In this document: one piece after another, positions 1-6,949 of the stretch | Layout of the letters: each line of letters opens with the position of its first letter | How positions within the stretch are numbered: the stretch's first letter is position 1 | Assembly: GCA_002407845.1 (NCBI GenBank) | Contig: DHPK01000019.1 | Location: 1 to 23,859 of the forward strand | From: Leptolinea sp. UBA5366 | GTDB lineage: Bacteria; Chloroflexota; Anaerolineae; Anaerolineales; Anaerolineaceae | DNA: 23,859 nt | Direction: 5' to 3' | Notes under the pieces: model-generated | The model's input: only the letters and a program-made list of their open reading frames with translations | The model's database searches: none | What the model was told of the DNA's origin: nothing | Position numbers and translations under genes: made by a program

Positions 1-24
1 GTCATCACCGAAATCGCAGGCTAA
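1..24 (+). CDS. tuf: 3' end of elongation factor Tu gene (partial)
   Basis: The window opens in frame with codons for V-I-T-E-I-A-G followed by TAA. EF-Tu proteins typically end in G-V-V/I-T-E-I plus one or two residues, and tuf directly upstream of rpsJ is a common bacterial order. Only seven residues are visible, so the call rests on this short match plus the position 19 bases before rpsJ. It would be translated in the same transcript as rpsJ. Confidence 0.7.
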   Translation, partial: VITEIAG

Positions 25-43
25 CAGGAAAGAAAGTAAGAAA

Positions 44-352
44 ATGGCAAAGCAAAAAATTCGTATTCGTTTGAAGGCGTTCGATCATCGGATTCTGGAT
101 CAGTCCGCAAAACGCATCGTAGACACCGCTGAACGCAGCGGCGCCCACGTTGTTGGACCCGTTCCGCTCCCGACCAAGATCGAAAAATTCACTGTGCGCC
201 GCTCGACCTTTATCGATAAAGATTCTCACGAACATTTTGAGATTCGAACGCATAACAGGATGATCGACGTGCTGGATCCGGACTCAAAGACAATCGATAT
301 GCTGATGCGTCTCAACCTGCCTGCTGGCGTTGACATCGAAATCAAAATATAA
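44..352 (+). CDS. rpsJ: 30S ribosomal protein S10
   Basis: S10 is a small-subunit ribosomal protein of the 30S head; the same protein serves as NusE in transcription antitermination. The 102-residue length is normal for the family. The N-terminus K-I-R-I-R-L-K-A-F-D-H, the segment V-G-P-V-P-L-P-T and the C-terminus L-N-L-P-A-G-V-D-I-E-I-K-I are hallmark S10 segments. A purine-rich ribosome site (AGGAAAG, about 27-33) lies a little far from the ATG. The gene follows the end of tuf and is closed by a strong terminator, so rplC and the rest of the usual S10 operon do not follow here. Confidence 0.98.
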   Translation: MAKQKIRIRLKAFDHRILDQSAKRIVDTAERSGAHVVGPVPLPTKIEKFTVRRSTFIDKDSHEHFEIRTHNRMIDVLDPDSKTIDMLMRLNLPAGVDIEIKI

Positions 353-372
353 GTCTGATTTTATAGAAAACG

Positions 373-408
373 AAGCCGTTGGAGGAATTCCTCCAGCGGC
401 TTTTTTTG
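373..408 (+). terminator. Rho-independent terminator after rpsJ
   Basis: The arms AAGCCGTTGGAGGAA and TTCCTCCAGCGGCTT form a long, nearly perfect GC-rich stem with one G-T wobble and almost no loop, followed by a run of T at 401-407. It lies 20 bases after the rpsJ stop and should end the tuf-rpsJ transcript. Confidence 0.93.
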
Positions 409-572
409 TAAAAAACTATGGAATTAACCGATCGTATGAGTTGTGAATTTCAAAAATTTGAGAAGTTTACGGCTCATCCGTAAATTGATCGGATCGGATT
501 CACAAGAAAATGTGAATCATTGGCATGTCAAAGTTTCCAAATGAAATTCCAGCAACTTGAACAGCGAAGTAT

Positions 573-1739
573 CTAAAAGAAATGCTGAACTTCCGGATCT
601 CCATCCGGAACGCTTTGAACAACTTCAACCGGCAGCGTTTCCAAAATTTCGCAGGAATCATAATCCCGGATGGTGATCGTTCCGCTGTTTGGCGCGACCA
701 GGGCGGGATCCAGATAATTAAAATACCAGTTATTCCTGTCACCCGGGAAAAGGTCTTTTTCGATCAGCACCACATCATTTCCGAGCCCATCCTCCCAATG
801 CAGGGTCACGGCACCTGCCATGCCGGAATTACTGCCGCTGGACTCCCCCGCAACGCAAATAAATTCATCGGCAGAAAATTGCGCTGTTTGTTCAGTAGTC
901 GGCTGATGTTCGGCGTCACAGCGGTAAGTGTCTGCGGTGAAAGTAAAAGGGGCTCCAATTTCAGCGTCGTCTCCCATGTGAATCGAGTAAGACGCTAGCT
1001 TCTTATTGCTGGCTGCGTTATAAACCGTGATGGAACCTGAATTAGAAGCAGCTTCCGCGGGATTCTTATAATAAAAATAGGTGGTCAAGTGCTCCCCGAG
1101 GTGAACATTTTCAATCGGGATACGCGTTCTGATCTTCTTTCCGTCCTGCCAAAGAAATTCAAGCGCATAGCTTTCTTGCGGATTGCCATGACTGAGCCAG
1201 CCTTCCAGACAGACAGCCTGTTCCTTGTTGAATAGCGAGGTAAACTGATCAGTTGCAGCGTATTGGTCATCACAAACTGATAAAACTCCAGAAAAAGCCA
1301 GGTCATTATTCCCTTTAAAGAAACTAACCGGATAACGGGCAAGTGTCTCACAGCTTTCCAGATCCCGGACGGTGACCCAGCCGGTGTTTGGCAGGACGGT
1401 ATTGGGGTCGGTGTAATAGAAACTCCAATGGAAAATCTCCTCCGGCGCAACATCTTTTGCGACAAATGCAGTGATCATTTCAAGCCCGTCCTCCCATTCG
1501 GCAACAATTGAGCGGCGTGTTTCCTGATTGTCGTCCAGGTAGAAACCTTTCAGGCAAAACATTTCATTCGCTGCGAATGAATTTCGCTGGACGTCCGTTG
1601 CATAACCGTCCGCATCGCAGGTATAGATATCGCCGATGAACGGCAGATCGTTTGAGCCGGCAGCGGCCGCGGACGGGCTGATGAGCAAGATGGTTCCGAG
1701 GAGTAAAACAATCAATTGACAGTAGATTCGGTTTTTCAT
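573..1739 (-). CDS. Secreted protein with three tandem Cys-containing repeats, function unknown
   Basis: I do not recognise a family. The start chosen is the ATG at 1739, preceded by AGGAGAAAA; an in-frame ATG at 1766 lacks such a site. The 388-residue product starts with a signal peptide (M-K-N-R, a hydrophobic stretch to about residue 22, likely cleavage in A-A-A-A-G near 27). Three homologous units follow at about 38-143, 152-257 and 270-375. Each carries two cysteines exactly 21 residues apart (41/62, 156/177, 274/295), a W-x-D-G motif, an aromatic F/Y-x-Y segment followed by D/N-P, and N-S/T-G-x-I/V-T-V/I. Units 1 and 3 add an S-C-E cysteine (130, 363) that is N in unit 2. The pattern suggests small exported beta-sandwich domains with one disulfide each. 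There is no C-terminal anchor. It stands alone, divergent from the MFS gene. Confidence 0.85.
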   Translation of the reverse strand: MKNRIYCQLIVLLLGTILLISPSAAAAGSNDLPFIGDIYTCDADGYATDVQRNSFAANEMFCLKGFYLDDNQETRRSIVAEWEDGLEMITAFVAKDVAPEEIFHWSFYYTDPNTVLPNTGWVTVRDLESCETLARYPVSFFKGNNDLAFSGVLSVCDDQYAATDQFTSLFNKEQAVCLEGWLSHGNPQESYALEFLWQDGKKIRTRIPIENVHLGEHLTTYFYYKNPAEAASNSGSITVYNAASNKKLASYSIHMGDDAEIGAPFTFTADTYRCDAEHQPTTEQTAQFSADEFICVAGESSGSNSGMAGAVTLHWEDGLGNDVVLIEKDLFPGDRNNWYFNYLDPALVAPNSGTITIRDYDSCEILETLPVEVVQSVPDGDPEVQHFF

Positions 1740-1851
1740 TTTTCTCCTGATATTTGACAGCGGCACATCTCAACCCCTTCAATAGGATCAGGGTTTATGG
1801 TTTAATTATAATTTCTCTTAGATTGTATCGCAGCCTCACCCACTCTTCAAA

Positions 1852-1880
1852 TTGATTCGGTACAAGAGCAATATTAGAAT
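1852..1880 (+). promoter_or_regulatory. Probable sigma70-type promoter for MFS-GH2 operon
   Basis: TTGATT (1852-1857) and TAGAAT (1875-1880) are separated by 17 bases, close to the housekeeping consensus. Transcription would start near 1887, leaving a leader of about 60 bases before the MFS start codon. Confidence 0.5.
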
Positions 1881-1949
1881 AAGACGTGTGACTGAAGTAG
1901 AATTTAATTCGGCAGCAGGTTCAAAATCCTGAAAAAAGAAAGAAAGACG

Positions 1950-3233
1950 ATGAAAATAACTGCAAAGCATTGGATATCTCTGATTGTCGTCGGACTGGCA
2001 GGTCAGCTGGCTTGGACGATCGAAAACATGTACCTGAACGTCTTCATGTACCAGACAGCAACGACTGACCCGCAATACATTGCCCGGATGGTGGCGGCAA
2101 GCGCAATCGTTGCGACGCTGACAACGCTGATCATGGGGAACATATCGGACCGTGTTGGCAGGCGTAAGGTGTTCATTTCAACAGGGTATATTCTTTGGGG
2201 AATTTCAATCGTGCTGTTCAGTTTCGTCAATCTTGAAAATGCTCAAAAACTCTTCCCCGCAGCGGCTGCCTCAACGGTCACCGCCGTGCTGATCATCGTG
2301 CTTGACTGCGTCATGACATTTTTCGGGTCCACTGCCAATGACGCGGCATTTAATGCTTATGTAACTGATAGCACTGTCCCAGAAAATCGCGGAAAAGTTG
2401 AATCCGTTTTGGCAGTGCTGCCGCTGGTTTCGATGCTGATTGTATTTGGCGCGCTTGATCCGCTGGTGCGGAAAGAAAATTGGGATGTTTTTTTCAAGAT
2501 CATTGGCGGGATCGTTTTCGGAGTCGGAATTCTTTCCATCTTTCTGGTAGAAGATCGTCCGATGCCTAAGAAACACACGCCTTTTCTCACCTCCCTGTTC
2601 TATGGTTTTACGCTCGATTCAATGCGCGAGAACGCAAAAATGTACTATTCCATGGCTGCCTTCTGTGTATATGGCATTGCAATTCAGATTTTCTTTCCAT
2701 ATCTGATTATTTATTTTCAGCAATTTCTCCATTTCGAAAATTATGCGTTGATATTGGGCGTAGTGCTGATTGCGGCGTCGATTATCAGCATTCTGACGGG
2801 TCCACTGATCGACCGCAAGGGCAAGATGGAATTCATTTATCCGGCAGTTGTGTTAATGCTGATCGGATTAGTCGGGCTGTTTTTTGCCCGCGAGAGCCTT
2901 TCGGTCACAATTTGGGGAATTGTGATGATGGCAGGCTACATGCTGATCGGCGCAGTGCTTTCCGGTTTGATTCGGGATTACACTCCGGCGGGGCAAGCTG
3001 GTGTGTTTCAAGGAGTGCGGATGATTTTCACAGTGATGCTGCCAATGGTGATCGGACCTTTCATTGGCGCAAAGCTGATTCATTCGACAGCAGGAGTTTA
3101 TGAAGAGCTGGGTCAATTGAAGGATATCCCGACCCCTGATATTTTCCTGGTATCCGCATTTGCTTTGATTTTCATTCTGGTCCCGCTATTCTTTCTTGGA
3201 AAAAAACAACATGAAAACAAAATGGGGGCGTGA
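1950..3233 (+). CDS. Major facilitator superfamily transporter
   Basis: This is a 427-residue integral membrane carrier with about 12 hydrophobic segments. The loop after the second segment reads G-N-I-S-D-R-V-G-R-R-K-V, the classic MFS motif A (G-x-x-x-D-R-x-G-R-R-K). A related G-P-L-I-D-R-K-G-K follows in the second half. The ribosome site is weak (purine-rich AAAGAAAGAC before the ATG). The stop overlaps the start of the GH2 gene by 23 bases, so the two are probably translationally coupled; the substrate is therefore likely an oligosaccharide or glycoside that GH2 cleaves. Specificity cannot be read from the sequence. The C-terminal tail is short and lysine-rich. Confidence 0.93.
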   Translation: MKITAKHWISLIVVGLAGQLAWTIENMYLNVFMYQTATTDPQYIARMVAASAIVATLTTLIMGNISDRVGRRKVFISTGYILWGISIVLFSFVNLENAQKLFPAAAASTVTAVLIIVLDCVMTFFGSTANDAAFNAYVTDSTVPENRGKVESVLAVLPLVSMLIVFGALDPLVRKENWDVFFKIIGGIVFGVGILSIFLVEDRPMPKKHTPFLTSLFYGFTLDSMRENAKMYYSMAAFCVYGIAIQIFFPYLIIYFQQFLHFENYALILGVVLIAASIISILTGPLIDRKGKMEFIYPAVVLMLIGLVGLFFARESLSVTIWGIVMMAGYMLIGAVLSGLIRDYTPAGQAGVFQGVRMIFTVMLPMVIGPFIGAKLIHSTAGVYEELGQLKDIPTPDIFLVSAFALIFILVPLFFLGKKQHENKMGA

Positions 3234-4953
3234 TCTCAACCCGGATGCGGTGCTTCAGGAATATCCGCGTCCTCAACTGGTTCGCGATCGTTACATCAAT
3301 CTGAATGGTTATTGGGAATATTCGATCTCAGCTGCTGCTGAAAAGCCAGCTGAATTTGATGGACATATCCTGGTGCCGTTCTCTCCTGAAGCGGAACTGA
3401 GCAGTGTCAACAGAATCTTGATGCCGAATGAAACGCTCTGGTATCGCCGTCTGATCAGCATTCCGGAAGGTTTTTTCATCGGCAGGCTGCTGCTGCATTT
3501 TGGCGCGGTGGATCAGATCGCGGCTGTATATCTGAACGGGGAATTCGCTGGCAAACATGTCGGCGGTTTTCTGCCATTCACGATTGATCTGACTGCGCTG
3601 TGGAAGTCTGGGCAAGAGAATGTGCTCGTCGTGCGGGTTCAAGACGGGACGGATACCTCCTGGCACACGCGCGGAAAACAGAAGATCAAGCGGGGTGGAA
3701 TCTGGTACACGCCTCAATCCGGTATCTGGCAGACTGTCTGGATGGAAAGCGTACCAGCGGACTATATTCAGGGACTGAGAATTTGCCCCGATTTTGATGC
3801 CTCTCAAGTTGAAATCACTGTGCAGGCAGAGGCTGCTTTCCCCTGTGAGGTCGAAGGCGCTGGCAGCACTGTCAGCGGCGTGACGAACCAGCCGTTGATC
3901 CTGAAATTGGACGCGTTTGAAGCCTGGACACCCGAAACGCCCACCCTGTATCCGATCACGGTTCGGATGGGGCAGGATCAGGCGCAGAGCTATTTTGGCA
4001 TGCGCAAATTTTCGGTTGAAACGGACAGCGAAGGGGTGCCGCGATTTTATCTGAACAATCAGCCGATCTTTCAGTCTGGATTGCTGGATCAAGGCTATTA
4101 TTCGGACGGAATGCTGACTGCGCCGGCGGATGAAGCTTTGATCGCTGACATCCAGCTGGCTAAAGAGATGGGTTTTAATATGCTGCGCAAACATATCAAA
4201 GTTGAGCCGCTGCGCTGGTATTATCATTGCGACCGGCTTGGGATGCTGGTCTGGCAGGATATGCCCAATGGCGGCGAAAAATATTCTAACCTGCTCATCA
4301 CAATGCCTGTCGTCATCGCACCGCGTCTGCGGGACAACCGTTACAAACTGTTCGGCAGAAAATCGCAGGAAGGCCGGGAACAATTTTTACGGGAACTGGA
4401 TGAGATGCTGGCGCTGCTGCACAATCAGACATCGATCGCAGTCTGGGTGCCGTTTAATGAAGGCTGGGGTCAATTCGACGCCCGCCAGGTCAGCGACCAT
4501 GTCCGGCAGCAGGATCTGTCACGCCCGATTGATGCAACCAGCGGCTGGTATGATCAGCAATGCGGTGATTTTTTCAGCAGTCATGTTTATTTTAAGAAGT
4601 ACCGTTTTAAAAAGGACGATGGTCAGCGGGCTGTCGTATTGTCCGAATTCGGGGGATACAATTTCCGCATTCAGGGGCATGCTTTCAACCAGAAAGATTT
4701 TGGATATAAGCGTTTTACCGATCAAAAAGCGTTCGAGACTGCCTTGAAAAAACTTTACGCTGACCAGATTCAACCGGCAGTTGCGCAGGGGCTGGCAGCC
4801 GCGATTTACACTCAGCTGTCAGACGTGGAAGATGAGCTGAACGGATTGATAACCTATGACCGGGAGGTCTGCAAGCTGCCGCCTGCCTTTTTCAGAGAGA
4901 TCAATCAGGCGCTCTACAAGCAGTTTCGCGAAGAATCAAGCAAAGGGAAATGA
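3211..4953 (+). CDS. Glycoside hydrolase family 2 enzyme (beta-glycosidase)
   Basis: The 580-residue protein has the GH2 order: an N-terminal jelly-roll sugar-binding domain (about 15-180, with Y-I-N-L-N-G-Y-W near the start), an Ig-like middle domain, then a TIM barrel from about 275. The acid/base Glu is E417 in F-N-E-G-W-G and the nucleophile is most likely E479 in L-S-E-F-G-G. There is no signal peptide, so it acts in the cytoplasm on material imported by the overlapping MFS carrier. The ATG at 3211 is preferred over a TTG at 3196 that only adds five residues. GH2 includes beta-galactosidases, beta-glucuronidases and beta-mannosidases; the sequence does not decide among them. It is shorter than LacZ (about 1000) and similar in size to bacterial beta-glucuronidases. 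Confidence 0.93.
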   Translation: MKTKWGRDLNPDAVLQEYPRPQLVRDRYINLNGYWEYSISAAAEKPAEFDGHILVPFSPEAELSSVNRILMPNETLWYRRLISIPEGFFIGRLLLHFGAVDQIAAVYLNGEFAGKHVGGFLPFTIDLTALWKSGQENVLVVRVQDGTDTSWHTRGKQKIKRGGIWYTPQSGIWQTVWMESVPADYIQGLRICPDFDASQVEITVQAEAAFPCEVEGAGSTVSGVTNQPLILKLDAFEAWTPETPTLYPITVRMGQDQAQSYFGMRKFSVETDSEGVPRFYLNNQPIFQSGLLDQGYYSDGMLTAPADEALIADIQLAKEMGFNMLRKHIKVEPLRWYYHCDRLGMLVWQDMPNGGEKYSNLLITMPVVIAPRLRDNRYKLFGRKSQEGREQFLRELDEMLALLHNQTSIAVWVPFNEGWGQFDARQVSDHVRQQDLSRPIDATSGWYDQQCGDFFSSHVYFKKYRFKKDDGQRAVVLSEFGGYNFRIQGHAFNQKDFGYKRFTDQKAFETALKKLYADQIQPAVAQGLAAAIYTQLSDVEDELNGLITYDREVCKLPPAFFREINQALYKQFREESSKGK

Positions 4954-5176
4954 TAGGATCCTTGAGCGGAAGAATTACCTAAACCGGCAAGATGGAACAA
5001 ATTCAATTTATGTATCCCTTTTACCTCTGAAAGAATTCCAAGATTCGGGCATTGTAATCTATCTATTATCTCGTCTTGTTGGAGACTGTTGACAATTTCA
5101 AGTGACTTGTTTTTGAAAAAGGTTCGATATTGATTTCAAAAGCTTCTTATCTGAATGGCAACAACCGCGAAGATAA
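4954..5176. other. Non-coding stretch between GH2 and the toxin-antitoxin module
   Basis: The roughly 310 bases between the GH2 stop and the antitoxin stop hold no convincing gene. The short open frames here lack ribosome sites and recognisable sequence. I see no clear terminator for the GH2 transcript. The only defined element is the terminator hairpin at 5170-5215, which belongs to the minus-strand module. Confidence 0.6.
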
Positions 5177-5215
5177 AAACAGATAAGGTTATTTATGTTA
5201 CAACCTTATCTGTTT
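5170..5215 (-). terminator. Probable terminator of the toxin-antitoxin operon
   Basis: A perfect 14-bp inverted repeat (AAACAGATAAGGTT at 5177-5190 and its complement at 5202-5215) has an 11-base loop. On the minus strand it is followed by TTATCTT and begins about 50 bases after the antitoxin stop. The stem is AT-rich and the T run is interrupted, so it is weaker than the other terminators here. Confidence 0.6.
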
Positions 5216-5264
5216 GGCAACAGGATAAAGTTAAATTACAGCTTCAAATTGTAACAGCGAACAT

Positions 5265-5591
5265 TTACGATTCTACTGTGGCAAATTCGTTGGCAATAGC
5301 CGGATTAGCTTCAATCATTTCAAGCATGCGGCTTGCAGACCCATTTGGCTGATTAACCCCGCGCTCCCACGCTTCCACCGTGCGGACAGAAACGCCCATG
5401 ACGAGCCCAAAAAGCTGTTGTGTCAGATTCGTTTTATTTCTTATCACTTTGACTTCTTCAGCCGTATATTTTTGAACTGGTTTAACCTTTATATTAACTT
5501 TACGGGCAACCTTTTTGTTGCCGTTTTCAAATTCAATGCAGGACAAAATTCCGGCTTTTATGCCTTCAGACACTGTATATTTTGGTTCCAT
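5265..5591 (-). CDS. XRE-family helix-turn-helix antitoxin
   Basis: The 108-residue protein carries a Cro/C1-type helix-turn-helix at about 43-92. The T-N-L-T-Q-Q-L-F-G and V-S-V-R-T-V-E-A-W-E-R-G segments are typical of HigA/NadS-like antitoxins. The N-terminal 40 residues are basic and probably contact the toxin or are flexible. It starts two bases after the toxin stop, so the two are co-transcribed in the toxin-first order. By analogy with the family it neutralises the toxin and represses the shared promoter. The ribosome site AAAGAAAG lies inside the end of the toxin gene. Confidence 0.9.
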   Translation of the reverse strand: MEPKYTVSEGIKAGILSCIEFENGNKKVARKVNIKVKPVQKYTAEEVKVIRNKTNLTQQLFGLVMGVSVRTVEAWERGVNQPNGSASRMLEMIEANPAIANEFATVES

Positions 5592-5593
5592 TT

Positions 5594-5950
5594 CTATTCT
5601 TTCTTTTGCACTAAAGTACTTTCTAATTTAGCGATCAATACTTTGTAATCTTTTTTATCTGTTTCGGTCAGGTTCTCCTGTTCATTTTTACCGTACACAT
5701 AAAACAGATAAATCGTTTCGACGATGACAAAGTCAACATAAACAACCCTTGCTCCGCCCCGTTTTCCTTTGCCCGAAAGGCTGATTCTGAGTTTTCGTAA
5801 ACCGCCGGTGCCGGGTATCACCTGACCGACTTGAGGATCGTCTGATAATCTTTCTTGTAAATCCAGCAAATCTTTATCAGATAAACCTAAACGCAGCCAT
5901 GCTTCATCGAATGGCGCTGACATGATAAACGAACGACTCTTATAAGTCAC
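5594..5950 (-). CDS. RelE/HigB-like type II toxin
   Basis: The 118-residue protein matches the RelE_toxin (PF06296) type: S-R-S-F-I-M near the N-terminus, G-T-G-G-L-R-K-L-R-I, G-K-G-K-R-G-G-A-R-V-V-Y-V-D and a C-terminal F-Y-V-Y-G-K-N-E-Q-E-N-L-T. Members are mRNA interferases that act on translating ribosomes. The GTG at 5950 has AGGGG five bases upstream and keeps the conserved S-R-S-F segment, so it is preferred to the ATG at 5923. The paired antitoxin gene follows directly. One oddity is that a strong promoter lies so close that the transcript would begin almost at this start codon. Catalytic competence cannot be judged from sequence alone. Confidence 0.9.
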   Translation of the reverse strand: MTYKSRSFIMSAPFDEAWLRLGLSDKDLLDLQERLSDDPQVGQVIPGTGGLRKLRISLSGKGKRGGARVVYVDFVIVETIYLFYVYGKNEQENLTETDKKDYKVLIAKLESTLVQKKE

Positions 5951-5960
5951 TGTTACCCCT

Positions 5961-5989
5961 ATTATATCGTAGTTACACTGGCATTACAA
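5961..5989 (-). promoter_or_regulatory. Promoter of the toxin-antitoxin operon
   Basis: On the minus strand TTGTAA (5984-5989) and a perfect TATAAT (5961-5966) are 17 bases apart. The predicted transcript start near 5954 is only a few bases before the GTG at 5950, implying a near-leaderless message or use of the downstream ATG at 5923. Confidence 0.65.
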
Positions 5990-6349
5990 GATGCTGCTCG
6001 TTAACAACTACAAGCAGAATCACTCGCGATAAGCATTATGCTAAATATAGCATATGACAATAGTCATAAATTAGACTTCTCTTCAATCCAGATTCGAATA
6101 ATTCTGTGAAGACCAGTAAAAATGTGGGGCTTGGATTAAGAAAGATTTGCATAACTGCACAGATCATTTGCTGTTTAAATACATTGTCCTTGAAGCTAAT
6201 AGCAAGAAATTCTTTAATTTCTCCTTACAGAAATACGCATCTGTTAGACGTTTGATAATTCAAAAAGCTGTCAAAATATATAAATCGTTTTAATTTGTTT
6301 GAGGAAGCCACTGACCTCAAGAAACCTGAAAATGGGGATTCTAAACAGT
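5990..6349. other. AT-rich non-coding stretch upstream of the toxin-antitoxin module
   Basis: No credible gene is seen on either strand. Two small inverted repeats occur: TATGCTA-AATA-TAGCATA at 6037-6054, and TTGAGG/CCTCAA at 6299-6320 just past the end of the acyltransferase remnant. The first could be an operator, the second a weak 3' hairpin without a T run. The stretch is visibly richer in A and T than the flanking genes. Confidence 0.5.
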
Positions 6350-6901
6350 CTACCTAAAAAAAACCGGCTTTTGTTTCAATACGTCAAGGATTTGTTGTTT
6401 TTTCTCGTCAGAAAGGACTGATTCAGCTGAAATACGGTCTTCGATAATCAACCCAGTCTGCATCTGTGACTCCCATTTTGAGATCGTTTCGCCGATTGAA
6501 TGCAGAAAGACCGCCGGGTTTCCCGCCCAAACCGAGTTATCAGGGATATTCGTTCAAACGACGCTCCCTGCCCCGATAATGCAATTCGATCCAATCGTGA
6601 CATTAGGCAGGATGATTGACCCTGCTCCGATGAAAGTATTGTCGCCGATTTCAACGCGGCCAACGCGCGTATAGTGGATGTGATGTTGCGAGCTTGCATC
6701 ATGTGTGAAAACTTTTACTCCGGGAGCAAAGGTTACATTGTCTCCAATTTTGATCAGCCAACAAAATGATTCATCGATCATGCACTGAGGCTGCAAACAG
6801 AAATTTTTACCGACCTTCATTCCCAGCTTTATCAGTTTATTAACATCGGGCTCGCCCCGGATGCGGCGGATGATCTTTTGGATAAGACGATTTTTCATCA
6901 T
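6350..6901 (-). pseudogene. Hexapeptide-repeat acyltransferase interrupted by an in-frame TGA
   Basis: Reading from the ATG at 6901 (GGGAGG about 12 bases upstream) gives a left-handed beta-helix acyltransferase of the maltose/galactoside O-acetyltransferase type. Hexapeptide repeats include I-G-D-N-V-T-F-A-P-G-V and I-G-D-N-T-F-I-G-A-G-S-I-I-L-P-N-V. After G-A-G-S-V-V a TGA (6554-6556) stops translation at 115 residues. The same frame then continues for 67 codons with T-N-I-P-D-N-S-V-W-A-G-N-P-A, the normal family sequence after this point, to TAG at 6350-6352. A single CGA-to-TGA change would explain it. The break removes the conserved N-P-A segment and C-terminal helix, so the protein is probably inactive or altered. 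It follows the deaminase gene by 48 bases and may share its transcript. Confidence 0.85.
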
Positions 6902-6949
6902 TTGGCGGTATTTCCTCCCGTCGATAAAATACCTGATTGTAGAATGGCT

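Noticed and set aside
1805..1810. TATAAT on the minus strand upstream of the three-repeat secreted protein
   Set aside because: No -35 element lies at a suitable distance; too weak to list as a promoter.
3328..4383. 351-codon open frame on the minus strand inside the GH2 gene
   Set aside because: It is antisense to a gene with clear GH2 motifs and has no recognisable domain; it reflects codon bias.
4202..4747. 181-codon open frame within the GH2 gene on the same strand
   Set aside because: It is a shifted frame of the GH2 catalytic domain with Cys/Arg/Ser-rich composition.
5155..5352. Small plus-strand open frame overlapping the antitoxin end
   Set aside because: It has no ribosome site and its sequence spans the terminator hairpin and the antisense of the antitoxin.
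6299..6320. TTGAGG/CCTCAA hairpin as terminator of the deaminase-acyltransferase unit
   Set aside because: The stem is only six pairs with no T run, so termination is not supported.
6554..6556. TGA as a selenocysteine codon in the acyltransferase
   Set aside because: The position is not catalytic or Cys in homologues as I know them, and no convincing selenocysteine-insertion hairpin follows.
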